In this document: one piece after another, positions 33,839 through 43,016 of the stretch | How positions within the stretch are numbered: position 1 is the stretch's first letter | Layout of the letters: each line of letters starts with the position of its first letter | Assembly: GCA_035356615.1 (NCBI GenBank) | Contig: DAOQSN010000039.1 | Coordinates: 1 to 48,712 of the forward strand | Reading direction: 5' to 3' | Length of the DNA: 48,712 nt | Source: JAKQDH01 sp029558835 | GTDB lineage: Bacteria; Planctomycetota; Phycisphaerae; UBA1845 | Position numbers and translations under genes: made by a program | The notes under the pieces: model-generated | Database searches by the model: none | Seen by the model: only the letters and a program-made list of their open reading frames with translations | Told to the model about the DNA's origin: nothing

Positions 33839-35434
33839 TCAGCGCGCCACCGCCATCGCCCGCACCTCGCGCAACACTGTTACCCGGATTTCCCCGGGGT
33901 AGGTCAGTTGTCTCTCCACGTCCAACGCGACGTCGCGGGCAATCTTCTCGGCCAGGGCGTCATCGACGCGCTTGGCGTCCACGATGACGCGAATCTCGCG
34001 CCCCGCCTGAATCGCATAGGTCTCCGTCACCCCGGCGTGCACCTTGGCAATCTCCTCAAGCTGCTGCAAGCGCTGGATGTAGCGTTCCAGCGACTCGCGG
34101 CGGCTGCCCGGCCGCGAAGCGCTGATGGCGTCGGCCGCCATCACGATCGCGGTATACGGGCTCGTCGCGGGCACGTCGCCGTGGTGGCCCTCGATCGCGT
34201 TGAGCACCTCCGGCCGCTCGTTGAATCGCCGGCAGAAGTCCGCCCCGATCTTGGGGTGCGCCCCCTCGACTTCGTGGTCGATCGCCTTCCCCACGTCGTG
34301 CAGCAACCCGCAGCGCCGCGCCAGCCGTCCATCGAGACCCAGCTCATCCGCGATGATCTGACATAGAAACGCCACCTCCATGCTGTGCTGCAGCACGTTC
34401 TGCCCGTAACTGGTGCGGTATTTGAGCCGGCCCAGCAGGTCAAGCTGCTTACGCTGCAAGCCGCCGACGCTGGCGTCCAGGGCCGCCTTCTTGCCCGTCT
34501 CCAGGATTTCCGCCTCCACCTCCTTGCGCACCTGCTCGACCAACTCCTCAATACGCCCGGGATGAATGCGCCCATCATGGATGAGCCGCTCCAGCGCCAC
34601 CCGCGCGATCTCCCGCCGCACCGGGTCGAACGCACTGACCACCACGACCCCCGGCGTGTCGTCCACGATGACATCCACCCCCGTGGCACGCTCGAACGCG
34701 CGGATGTTGCGCCCCTCCCGACCGATGACCCGTCCCTTCATTTCGTCGGTGGGGATGTCGATGGCGGCCACCGTCGCCTCGCTCGTATGCTCGGCCGCGT
34801 ACCGCTGAATGGCCGTCAACGTGATGTCCCGCGACCGGGCGGCCGCTTCCTCCCGCGCCGTGGTCACCGTCCGCTCGACCAATTCCGCCTTTTCGTGCTC
34901 CAGCTCCATGCTCAGCGCGTTAAGCACGGTACGCCGGGCCTCCTCGGCCGTCATACCGCTGACCCGCAGCAACTGGGCCCGCTGTTCGCTCAGCACGGTC
35001 TCGACCTCGCGCTCCTTCTTCTCCAACGTCGCCGCGTGGGTGGCGATCTTCGCCTCCGCCTGCTCCAGGTTGCGTTCCTTGGTGGCCAGCGTGTCCATCT
35101 TCGCTTCGAGGCTGTCCTCGCGCTTGGCCAGGCGCTTCTCCGTTTCCTTCAGCTCCGCCCGCATCTCCGCGGCTTCCTTGCGGATTTGCTCCTGCTGCTG
35201 GAGATGCTCCTCTTTGGCCTCCACCTCGGCCGTCTTCCGCACCACCTCCGCCGCCGTCTTCGCCTCGCTCAGCAGAACGTCCGCTTCCTGCCGGGCCGCC
35301 CGCAACCGGGCCTTGCCCAGCCACCGCTCCAACAAGTACAGCCCACCGCCGCCCACCACCAGCCCGACCAGCACCCACGCCACGTACGACCCTGCTGATT
35401 GTGCGACGATACCCAAGATGCCCCACGTGTTCAT
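33839..35434 (-). CDS. rny: Ribonuclease Y
   Basis: A 531-residue membrane-anchored endoribonuclease that starts decay of many mRNAs. An N-terminal membrane helix (about 16-36), a long coiled coil (about 40-200), a KH domain (EMKGRVIGREGRNIRAFE, DDTPGVVVVSAF) and an HD domain (LLHDVGKAIDHEVEGAHPKIGADF, AIEGHHGDV) appear in the standard order. Length is near the usual 520. It is the first gene of an rny-ymdB-tyrS cluster on one strand. Confidence 0.97.
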   Translation of the reverse strand: MNTWGILGIVAQSAGSYVAWVLVGLVVGGGGLYLLERWLGKARLRAARQEADVLLSEAKTAAEVVRKTAEVEAKEEHLQQQEQIRKEAAEMRAELKETEKRLAKREDSLEAKMDTLATKERNLEQAEAKIATHAATLEKKEREVETVLSEQRAQLLRVSGMTAEEARRTVLNALSMELEHEKAELVERTVTTAREEAAARSRDITLTAIQRYAAEHTSEATVAAIDIPTDEMKGRVIGREGRNIRAFERATGVDVIVDDTPGVVVVSAFDPVRREIARVALERLIHDGRIHPGRIEELVEQVRKEVEAEILETGKKAALDASVGGLQRKQLDLLGRLKYRTSYGQNVLQHSMEVAFLCQIIADELGLDGRLARRCGLLHDVGKAIDHEVEGAHPKIGADFCRRFNERPEVLNAIEGHHGDVPATSPYTAIVMAADAISASRPGSRRESLERYIQRLQQLEEIAKVHAGVTETYAIQAGREIRVIVDAKRVDDALAEKIARDVALDVERQLTYPGEIRVTVLREVRAMAVAR

Positions 35435-36425
35435 CGCGACCCGCCTTCCGCTTCTATGTCCGCATCGAACCGGCTGCCGTGACGTCCAATCCGTGCCACC
35501 AAGACACCGCGCACGCCGCGACGCTCCTCACCTGACGCCACGTGCGCACGGGTGCCCCGCGGCACATCCGGCGCGCTTCACCCCCCCGGTAGTCGGCCTC
35601 GATGACTACTCAGAACCGAACCCACGGTTGCCGGAACCGGCACTGGAAGGCAGGTTAGTATGGAATGCCCAACGCCCTGCACCTACTGTCGAAAGGCCCG
35701 TGCCCTTGGGCCAAAGGTATGCCCACAAGAAGTCGGTCCCCTCGGCCGCCATCGACTTGGAACGCCCTGCCCCTGACGCCGATGCACGAACCGATGAACC
35801 CGCTCGCATCAATCCATCCGCCCCGGACCCCTCGCACCCTCACCGGGACGCCACACTCGACGGCCGACGGCCACCACTGTGGCTGCGGACGAAATGCTTA
35901 TGACCTCCGGAAGTCCTTTAGCTGCCACAGTGCACGGACCGGAACCCTATCAACACCCGTCAACGGACCCATCGGCCCGCTGCGGAGGCCGCATTCCGTT
36001 CGCCCAGCGACCCAGCCCCGGTCACCAACAACCAGCCAAAAACCACAACTTCCGCCCCACCTTCAGCAGGGCCGTTCCAAAACCGGAAAACGCCTGCTCC
36101 CGGCGCCGTACCAGGCACCGGTTCATCACCCCTGCAACTCCTGTCGGTTGCAGAAGATATGATGAAGCACCACTGAACTACAATCCGCAGGCTTCACCCC
36201 TCTTCTCTGAATATATCGACCTTGACCGGTGTGTCAATCTTGTGCCTTACACATTCCATACTGATTTCAGCGCCGGGCACTCTACGCGACCGCCTCGGGG
36301 GTTCCGCACGGCGCAACCCCTCCGTCACGGGCGCTCCACGGGGCTGGGAGAGGTCCCGCCGGTTCCGTATCATGCGGGTTGAGCCGTGACGCGATTTGAC
36401 TTCGACCCTTCCGGAGGCCGAGCGC
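35435..36425. other. 990-base gap without a recognisable gene
   Basis: The longest uncoded stretch of the window, between the divergent rny and dsbD-like genes. Open frames occur in several phases, but none has a ribosome site, a family motif or a convincing coding pattern. It must hold the promoters of both flanking genes. Relatively AT-rich patches (around 36180-36260) could contain a promoter or a small RNA; I cannot point to one with confidence. Confidence 0.4.
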
Positions 36426-38933
36426 ATGATCGACCGCTGGTATCGCCCGCGAACCACCGCGATGGTTGTGGTGGCTGCCTGTCTGTTGGGACCGTGGCTG
36501 CTGACCCCGAATCTTGCCCAGACGCCCACCGGTGGAAGTCCCGGCGATGCCGGGCCGAAAGCCAAGCTTTCCCTGCGGGCGTCGGTCGAGGCGGTGGTCC
36601 CCGGCATGCCCTTCGAGGTGGGCCTCGAGTTCGCCCTGGCGCCGGACTGGCACATCTACTGGAAGAACCCGGGCGACGCGGGCCTGCCGCCTCTGCTGAC
36701 GTGGGAGCTGCCGCCCGGCTTCACGGTTACTGACTGGGAGTACCCCGTGCCGGTTCGGCACGTCGACCCCGGACCGCTCACGACGTACATCCTCGGAGGC
36801 TCACCGGTCCTGCTGGCCCGCGTCACACCGCCGACGGAGATCACCGACGAGCGCGTCATGCTGGTCCTGAAGGCGCAGTACCAGGTCTGCAAGACCCTCT
36901 GCATCGTGGAGAAAGCGCACGTGGGACTCGGGCTCTCCGTGGCAGCGGGCGAACCGCGGCCGGCTCACCAGGAGTTCTTCGAGCGCGCACGCCGCGCGCT
37001 ACCCCGGGCGCAGGGACGCTACGCCACCGTCCAAGCCGGCCTGCCCGAGGTGCAACTGACACCCGGGACCAAGTTCGACCTTCTGGTGACGGTGCAGGTC
37101 AGGCCGGGGCACCATATTCAATCGCATCGCCCGGCCCAACCCAACCTGGTCGGGGCGGAAGTACTCCTGGAGCTGACGCCGGGCATCACGTTCGGTCCGC
37201 CGCAGTACCCGGCCCCCCACAACCGCGTGGATCCCGTTCTGGGTCGGCTCAGCGAATTCACCGGCACGGTGACGATCCGCGTGCCCGCCACCGTGGACGA
37301 CGAACCGCCCACGGTGCCGGTACGCATCGGCGGGCTGTTTACCTACCAGGCCTGCACCGAGCAGGGCACCTGCTACCCGCCCGAGACGGTCGCCTTCGCG
37401 GTGGGCAGCGGTGACACAACCACGGCGGCCGTGCCCCCGGTCGAGGGCACGCTTCCCACGCCCACCCCCGCCGATAGTGCCATGAAGGTGGCACAGGGCG
37501 GCACTCCGCCCGCCACCTTAAGTGACGTGCAGAGCACCCCGCCCGGCGCGGTCGCGCCGGCGGACGCCGGAGCCTCCGCCGGCACCCCCGCAACGACGGC
37601 AAAGCCCGCGATTTCCTCCCCGGCCTCAGTGACCACCTCCCCGACGGCAGCGGACACCCACGGGCTGATCCTATACCTGCTGTTCGGCTTCCTGGGCGGC
37701 TTGATCCTCAACGTCATGCCCTGTGTCCTGCCCGTGATCTCGATCAAGATCCTCAGTTTCGTCCAGCAGGCGGGCGAGGACCGCGGGCGTATTCTCAGAC
37801 TCGGCCTGGCGTTCTGCGCGGGGATCATGGTGTATTTCTGGGCGTTCGCCGTGTTCAGCGTGATACTCAACGTTGTGATCCTGCAAAGCCCCGTGGTGAT
37901 CATCATTCTGACGGCCATCATGTTCGTGTTCGCGCTGAGCCTGTTCGGCGTGTTCGAAATCTACCTGCCGGGCACGACGACAACCTCTCTGGAACAGGCT
38001 TCCCAGCACGAGGGCTACACCGGCGCGTTTCTCAAGGGCGTGCTGGCGACGATCCTGGGCACGGCCTGTACCGCGCCGTTCCTGGCCCCGGCGCTGGCGT
38101 GGGCAGCCACGCAGCCGAAAGTAACCGCGTTTGCCGTCTTCACGGCCGCCGGGCTCGGCATGGCCCTGCCGTACCTGCTTCTCTCCGCCGTTCCCGAGTG
38201 GATGAAATACCTGCCCAAGCCCGGGCCGTGGATGGAGACCTTCAAGCAGGTCATGGGCTTTCCGCTGGTGGGGGCCGCGGTGTGGCTGTTGTGGATTCTC
38301 GGCGGCCAGCTCGGCGCCGACGGCGTGTGGTCGACCATTACGTTTCTGTGTTTCCTGGCGTTCTCCTGCTGGCTGATCGGCAAGATCAAGCTGACTTGGA
38401 CGGCGGGCAAACGCACAACCGCCTGGCTGGCGGCGGTGGGCGTCGCGGTGCTCGGTGGCTGGTTCTCGTTCGACCTGATGTACGACGCCGAGGCGGCCCA
38501 GGCGCGCCTGCTGGCGCACGCCAACCCCGGTACCACTGATCTGCGCCGTCTCGATTGGCGCCGCGACATCCCCTGGCAGCCCTACCAGCAGGGCATGGCG
38601 GAGGAACTGGCGGCCAAGGGCTACACCGTCTATGTGGACTACACCGCCCGCTGGTGTGCCACGTGTCAGACCAACAAGAAGGTCGTGCTGAAGACCAAGG
38701 ACGTTATGCGGCGCATGCAGGAGCTGGGCGTCGTGCCCATCGAGGCGGACTGGACCAACCAGGGCCCTGCGATCGCGGCCGACCTGGCCCGCTTCAACCG
38801 CAGCGGCGTGCCGCTGAACCTCATCTACCCGGCCGGGCGACCCCAGGACGTCATCGCGCTGCCCGTGCTGCTCACCAAGTCCATTGTGCTGGAAGCCCTG
38901 GAGAAGGCAGGCCCGTCGCAGCCGACCGGCTGA
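36426..38933 (+). CDS. DsbD/ScsB-type protein-disulfide reductase
   Basis: An 835-residue envelope thiol reductant carrier. GGAGG eight bases before the ATG decides the start over an upstream TTG. Layout: an N-terminal hydrophobic segment (about 10-30), a DsbD-like periplasmic region to about 330 with two Cys pairs (VCKTLC; CTEQGTC), a Pro/Thr/Ala-rich linker (about 340-410), a membrane core of about eight helices with the redox Cys of NVMPCVLPVISI and GTACTAPFLAPAL, and a C-terminal thioredoxin-like domain with WCATC (Cys744, Cys747). It moves electrons from cytoplasmic thioredoxin to periplasmic partners, such as cytochrome maturation or Dsb isomerases. The family includes both DsbD and ScsB; which applies is not certain. 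Confidence 0.9.
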   Translation: MIDRWYRPRTTAMVVVAACLLGPWLLTPNLAQTPTGGSPGDAGPKAKLSLRASVEAVVPGMPFEVGLEFALAPDWHIYWKNPGDAGLPPLLTWELPPGFTVTDWEYPVPVRHVDPGPLTTYILGGSPVLLARVTPPTEITDERVMLVLKAQYQVCKTLCIVEKAHVGLGLSVAAGEPRPAHQEFFERARRALPRAQGRYATVQAGLPEVQLTPGTKFDLLVTVQVRPGHHIQSHRPAQPNLVGAEVLLELTPGITFGPPQYPAPHNRVDPVLGRLSEFTGTVTIRVPATVDDEPPTVPVRIGGLFTYQACTEQGTCYPPETVAFAVGSGDTTTAAVPPVEGTLPTPTPADSAMKVAQGGTPPATLSDVQSTPPGAVAPADAGASAGTPATTAKPAISSPASVTTSPTAADTHGLILYLLFGFLGGLILNVMPCVLPVISIKILSFVQQAGEDRGRILRLGLAFCAGIMVYFWAFAVFSVILNVVILQSPVVIIILTAIMFVFALSLFGVFEIYLPGTTTTSLEQASQHEGYTGAFLKGVLATILGTACTAPFLAPALAWAATQPKVTAFAVFTAAGLGMALPYLLLSAVPEWMKYLPKPGPWMETFKQVMGFPLVGAAVWLLWILGGQLGADGVWSTITFLCFLAFSCWLIGKIKLTWTAGKRTTAWLAAVGVAVLGGWFSFDLMYDAEAAQARLLAHANPGTTDLRRLDWRRDIPWQPYQQGMAEELAAKGYTVYVDYTARWCATCQTNKKVVLKTKDVMRRMQELGVVPIEADWTNQGPAIAADLARFNRSGVPLNLIYPAGRPQDVIALPVLLTKSIVLEALEKAGPSQPTG

Positions 38934-39462
38934 CCAGCGGCACGGCCTGACCCGCACGCCACAGTACGGCGGGAGCGGCACTCACCTACGTCGCGTTTCC
39001 GCCCCCCCACCGGCCCTGGCGACCGCGCCAGCGGCTTTCCGCCCCAGAAAGCAAACGAGAAGTCCCGCGGCTGTCTGACTGGGGTTAGTGATTGTCGTGA
39101 TATGGGGGGGCGGAGTACCTGCGTTCCGCTCGCCGTCAACTTGATGGCCGTTACGGGGGCGAGGTGTTGTCCACAGGCATCCAGTGTTGGATTAGTGATA
39201 AGGCACGACGATGCCTGATTAACACGCGAGTTGATTCACCGTCTGCATACAGGGCAGTGTCGCGCGGAGCTGATGCCCTCGTTCTCCGGACGGCAGGCTC
39301 AGCAGTTGAGGGAGCAGACCGGTTTTGCCCCGGTGCAACACCGGGGGAGTCTGCCTCTCGTTGCGGAGGTCGTCGGAGTCTCGGCCGGAATGGTAACGCT
39401 CAATCCTCAGTGCGGTTGTGTCGCCGGAGCAGGCTGGCTTTAGCGAACAAGGGAGGCTGACC
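38934..39462. other. Intergenic leader of the subtilase gene
   Basis: A 529-base gap, mostly upstream of the subtilase. A perfect 8-bp hairpin (CCCCGGTG at 39328-39335, CACCGGGG at 39339-39346, 3-nt loop) lies about 115 bases before the ATG. No gene is recognised; a structured leader or the end of a lost gene is possible. Confidence 0.4.
39328..39346 (+). other. Perfect 8-bp stem-loop in the subtilase leader
   Basis: CCCCGGTG pairs with CACCGGGG across a CAA loop. There is no U-run behind it, so it is not a classical terminator of the upstream gene. It may belong to a structured 5' leader of the subtilase transcript. Confidence 0.4.
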
Positions 39463-41241
39463 ATGGAACGCAGGAAGCAAACTAGGGTGGTGGTGGGCTT
39501 AACAGTCGCATTCGCGGGCGTGGCAGCAGGGGCGGGCGAGCCCGCAACGGGAGACGCGACGCAGCCGGTCGCCGTGCCCGATGTGCGTGGCGCTCAGGTC
39601 GGGCCAGTGTCGTCCGAGGCTGCTGGGCCACAGGCGCCGTCGGCCAGCGAAATGTGCTGCGTGCTGGCCTGTGGTGAATCCGAGTGTGTGTGCACAGACT
39701 GCGCTCCGTTCGAGGGCACCTGTCCGGAAGAACGCATTCCAGAGTGGTCCTGCTCGGAGAGCCTCCTGTCCCCGCAGGCGCCTGACGCGGACACTAGGCC
39801 AGCGCAGTTCGCCCGGCTAAGGGCAATCGCCCAAGTGAGGGGCAGTGTCCCCGTGGTCATTCAGGTGGGCATCCCACATGGCGCCGCGCTAGCCGCCTCC
39901 TCTCGGGCTGCCCGGAATGTCGACACTGCGGCGCAAGTGGACGAGGAGCTAGCGCAGGCGATTGACACCGCCGTGCGCACGGAGATTGACCGGCTGGCAG
40001 GCGTCTCGTACACGTTGCGTCGTACGTATCGCTCGGTGCCTTTCGCGGCCTTGTCTGTGTCAGAAAGCGCCTTGGAGAAGCTCGAAAGCTCCCCGGGTGT
40101 GGTGGGGATCAGCGAAGACCGTCTCATGTCAGTCCATCTGGACGGCACGGTCGGCATCGTGGGCGCGGATGACGCGTGGGCGCTGGGGTACGGCGGCTCC
40201 GCCTGGTACGTCGCCGTCCTCGACAGCGGTATCCGGGCCAGCCACCATTTCTTTGCGGGTAAACACTTGGTGCAGGCTTGCTTCGCCAGCGGACAGGATG
40301 GTGACCCCGCCAACGGCGGCGACTGCCCCAACGGCCAGGCTACCGACATCACCAGCTCGGATGCAGCCAGGTATCATGCCAACCCCCCGCGTTCGGACCA
40401 TGGCACGCATGTCGCCGGAATCGTAGCCGGCAATGACGCCGGCGTGCCGCGGTTTGGCATCGCGCGCGACGCCGACCTGATCGTCGTGCAAGTCTTCTCC
40501 CAGTTCTTCAGCTCGCCTGACTGCGATCCGCCCGGCACGGACTGTGTACTTGCCTGGACTGACGACCAGATTGCCGCCTTGGACTACGTCTATTCTCTCC
40601 GCACCTTGTACCCCATCGCTGCCGTGAATATGAGCCTGGGAGCGGGCGTTTATTCCAACCAATCCCAGTGCGACCAGGACTTTGCCGGCGTGGGAGCCTG
40701 CATCGACAACCTGCGCGCCGCAGGCATTGCCACCGTTATCTCATCGGGTAACGATGGCTCATGCATCGGTATCTCCGCACCTGGCTGCGTCTCCACCGCC
40801 GTTGCAGTAGGGGCCGTGGATGACAACGACGCCGAGCCGAACTTCAGCAACTACGAAGCGGATTTCCTGGAACTCTACGGTCCCGGCGTGGACGTCAGGT
40901 CCGCAACCATCGGCGCAGACGACAGCTACACAGACCATTCCGGCACCTCTATGGCTGCCCCACACGTCAGCGGCGCGTGGGCCATCCTGAAACAGGCTGC
41001 GCCATGGGCCATGGTGGAGACTATCCTTGAAATCCTCCAAACGACGGGGCACGACGTTGCCGGGCGCTGTACCGGTACACCCACGCAACATCGCATTCAA
41101 GTTGATGCTGCGCTGACCCAACTGCTCAGCATTGACCCGATGCTTGTGACCAACACCAACGACACGCGCCCCGGCTTGCGATTCTCCCGGTTCAGGAAGA
41201 TTGCGAACTGTTCGCCAGCCTTGCGTGCCGACGCCGCATGA
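39463..41241 (+). CDS. Secreted subtilisin-like serine protease (S8), apparently truncated at the C-terminus
   Basis: A 592-residue subtilase with GGGAGG before the ATG and a signal peptide (about 1-27). After a Cys-rich segment and an inhibitor-like propeptide region (to about 215) the catalytic domain has Asp254 (VAVLDSGI), His313 (DHGTHVAGI) and Ser496 (GTSMAAPHVSGAW), a full triad. The protein then ends abruptly. The stretch LVTNTNDTRPG (about 570-580) looks like the start of a CSLREA/choice-of-anchor domain, which usually continues SLRQAI. Here it runs into an unrelated tail. The last 25 residues overlap a minus-strand frame, so the 3' part may have been lost by rearrangement. Confidence 0.82.
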   Translation: MERRKQTRVVVGLTVAFAGVAAGAGEPATGDATQPVAVPDVRGAQVGPVSSEAAGPQAPSASEMCCVLACGESECVCTDCAPFEGTCPEERIPEWSCSESLLSPQAPDADTRPAQFARLRAIAQVRGSVPVVIQVGIPHGAALAASSRAARNVDTAAQVDEELAQAIDTAVRTEIDRLAGVSYTLRRTYRSVPFAALSVSESALEKLESSPGVVGISEDRLMSVHLDGTVGIVGADDAWALGYGGSAWYVAVLDSGIRASHHFFAGKHLVQACFASGQDGDPANGGDCPNGQATDITSSDAARYHANPPRSDHGTHVAGIVAGNDAGVPRFGIARDADLIVVQVFSQFFSSPDCDPPGTDCVLAWTDDQIAALDYVYSLRTLYPIAAVNMSLGAGVYSNQSQCDQDFAGVGACIDNLRAAGIATVISSGNDGSCIGISAPGCVSTAVAVGAVDDNDAEPNFSNYEADFLELYGPGVDVRSATIGADDSYTDHSGTSMAAPHVSGAWAILKQAAPWAMVETILEILQTTGHDVAGRCTGTPTQHRIQVDAALTQLLSIDPMLVTNTNDTRPGLRFSRFRKIANCSPALRADAA

Positions 41242-41321
41242 CGCTTGGCATAGCTGGCGGACAGTTCGGCGTCCAGGAAGATTCGCTCGAAGCGTGTTTC
41301 GTAGATGGAGCTGCGCTTCAT
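41097..41321 (-). pseudogene. Possible 5' fragment of a minus-strand gene reading into the subtilase end
   Basis: From an ATG at 41321, preceded by GGAGA-like sequence, a frame of 74 codons runs into the subtilase coding sequence. Its first 50 residues (SSIYETRFERIFLDAELSAS region, Arg/Lys-rich) look like real protein, while the rest is antisense to the subtilase. This suggests the start of a gene joined at about 41150-41200 to the truncated protease. The family is not recognised. Confidence 0.35.
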
Positions 41322-41423
41322 ACAAACGTCTCCAGGTTTCTCCCTCCTCCCGATCACCAGACGACCGCAACCCGCTGCGCCTGCATCATAACACGAGCGG
41401 CCGGGAGCGTTGATACCGGGCCG

Positions 41424-42212
41424 TTATTCGTCGTCCCCGCTGCGAGGGGGCTGGTTGCGACCCTCGCATTGGCCCAGGCCGTGGCGGAGCTGCCTGTAGA
41501 GGGCCGCGGGCGTCGTGTCACGCCACCGGGCAACGTCCCGCAACGTGTCTTCCGCGTGAGCCGGACGATCGCCGGTGTTGAGCGACGCCAGAACCGACTT
41601 CAGTGGGACGTTGAGCTTCCCTGCGAACTCCGCCAGCGGCGTGTCCTCGGCGTGACGCCAGGGCGCGACGGGCTTAAGCGCAAGCGCAAACTGCTCCTGA
41701 TGCCCCTCGGCGAACCCCGCGAGCGAACTCGCCGGCGGGAGCATCGCGGCCGACAAGATCACGACGACCGCGGTAATCCCCACAGCGCCGCCGGCCTCGC
41801 GCACATGGCGCAAGCCGCCGCCGCGCTGTGTTCGCAGGTAGCTCAGCAGCACCTGCCAGTTGAGCACGACATGGACGGCGGCGATGATAAGGAACATCAC
41901 CGCCGACGCCATGTGCATCGTAACCCATTCATCCTTGCCCAACCCCAGCACGTTCCACCCGCCCCAGTTGGCGTCCCGGCAGCGCGGCGCGAAATAACGC
42001 ACGCAACCCGAAACCGCCAGGACCAGGAACATCGCCGTCACCAACAGTGACGTGAATGCCCGGTTGTTCCACTTGGCAACCTGTTGAAGAAGTAGCGTCG
42101 GCTCCCGGCGGCCGACGTAGAGGGCCTCAAATGCACCGGTTTTCCGGGCATCGAGTGCGCTCCGACCGTTTTTCAACAGGCTGCTAGGCCGCAATTGGGA
42201 TTCAGTATTCAT
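41424..42212 (-). CDS. DUF4405-type membrane protein with repeat-derived N-terminal extension
   Basis: A 262-residue protein whose core is a DUF4405-like four-helix membrane domain. Helices lie at about 54-70, 95-120 and 150-168; His residues in MHMASAVMF and AVHVVLNWQ could hold haem, as in cytochrome-b-like relatives. AGGAG nine bases before the ATG overlaps the stop of the upstream pseudopilin gene, so the start is well supported. About 37 codons at the N-terminus (codons 10-46) lie within the 107-nt repeat copy 2. The typical domain begins at KWNNRAFTS directly after it. The C-terminal 90 residues are soluble (APWRHAEDTPLAEFAGKLNV), perhaps binding a partner. Confidence 0.75.
   Translation of the reverse strand: MNTESQLRPSSLLKNGRSALDARKTGAFEALYVGRREPTLLLQQVAKWNNRAFTSLLVTAMFLVLAVSGCVRYFAPRCRDANWGGWNVLGLGKDEWVTMHMASAVMFLIIAAVHVVLNWQVLLSYLRTQRGGGLRHVREAGGAVGITAVVVILSAAMLPPASSLAGFAEGHQEQFALALKPVAPWRHAEDTPLAEFAGKLNVPLKSVLASLNTGDRPAHAEDTLRDVARWRDTTPAALYRQLRHGLGQCEGRNQPPRSGDDE
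42077..42183 (-). repeat. 107-nt inverted-repeat-bounded element, copy 2
   Basis: Arms 42077-42091 and 42169-42183 pair at 13 of 15 positions (CAGCCTGTTGAAAAA against its partner). The length equals copy 1 (311-417) exactly, in the opposite orientation. Copy 1 and copy 2 align without gaps, about 70 of 107 identical by eye, with the highest match toward the ACTTCTTCAACAG end. It lies inside the DUF4405 coding sequence and is read through in frame. Confidence 0.7.
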
Positions 42213-42224
42213 CTGCGTTCGCTC

Positions 42225-42932
42225 CTACTTCGCGATGCGCGGCTTCTTGGCACTCCAAAACGCCTCGTACCGGTTGTCCATGCCGAAGGGAATCTCGTCT
42301 TCAATGATCGGCGACACGTGCCCATCAAGAAAAGCCACATTGACACGTTCGCGATGGCGGAAGTCAAAGTTGTCTTTGGGACAGCCCTTGTAAAGGACAA
42401 TACCCGGGGCAGCTTCAACGCCACGCGCATCTGTGCAGGTCATCACGTCAGGCACCCGGCTGAACTCCGTCAACCGCCGGTGTTCGAGATGATCCGGGCG
42501 TCCCCCCAGGCCCCACGTCCCATTCATCGCGTAGCTGAGAGAGTAACTCAGTGCAGTTCCGTCACGCCAAGTATCTGTTTCCAGATGGCTCGGACAGATC
42601 AGGATCGAGTCTTTCAGCGGCGGGCCCAACGGAACCCCCTCGGCATCTATTCGGTTCTCGAAGCTCATGTATCGGGTAAGCTCACCGTTCATAAACCAGT
42701 GTTGTGGATGCGGAAACTCGCGCAGCGGCGGCTCGGCGGCCGGCAACCAGTCATTGCATTCCTGCGCATAGAGCTGGGTCGCAAGCATGACGGTGCGCAG
42801 GTTGGACAGGCAGACACAGCCGCGCCCCGCCTCTCGTGCTGCGGAGAGCGAAGGCAGCAGGATGGCAATGAGCAACGCCAGAATGGCGATCACCACCAGC
42901 AGTTCGATCAGGGTGAATGCTCGTCCTTGCAT
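42225..42932 (-). CDS. Type II secretion/pseudopilin-like protein (DUF1559-related, H-x9-DG end)
   Basis: A 235-residue protein with a textbook prepilin signal: short basic leader, G-x-AFTLIELLVVIAILALLIAILLPSL with Phe and Glu after the cleavage site, so it is cut and methylated by a prepilin peptidase. The middle has a secretin-pseudopilin-like layout with CLSNLR. The C-terminus carries the H-x9-DG motif (RHRERVNVAFLDGHVSP), a hallmark of the large planctomycete DUF1559 group. It is likely exported through or built into a pilus-like structure. It is cotranscribed with the DUF4405 gene downstream. The pilus operon itself carries no obvious major pilin, so it could be a substrate. Confidence 0.88.
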   Translation of the reverse strand: MQGRAFTLIELLVVIAILALLIAILLPSLSAAREAGRGCVCLSNLRTVMLATQLYAQECNDWLPAAEPPLREFPHPQHWFMNGELTRYMSFENRIDAEGVPLGPPLKDSILICPSHLETDTWRDGTALSYSLSYAMNGTWGLGGRPDHLEHRRLTEFSRVPDVMTCTDARGVEAAPGIVLYKGCPKDNFDFRHRERVNVAFLDGHVSPIIEDEIPFGMDNRYEAFWSAKKPRIAK

Positions 42933-43016
42933 ACACAGTCTCCGCGTTTGCCGTGAATGGTCCGACCGCGTGCGCTCTTCTTTCGGCCGCTCCGGAAAGC
43001 ACTGTGTCCGGCCGGG

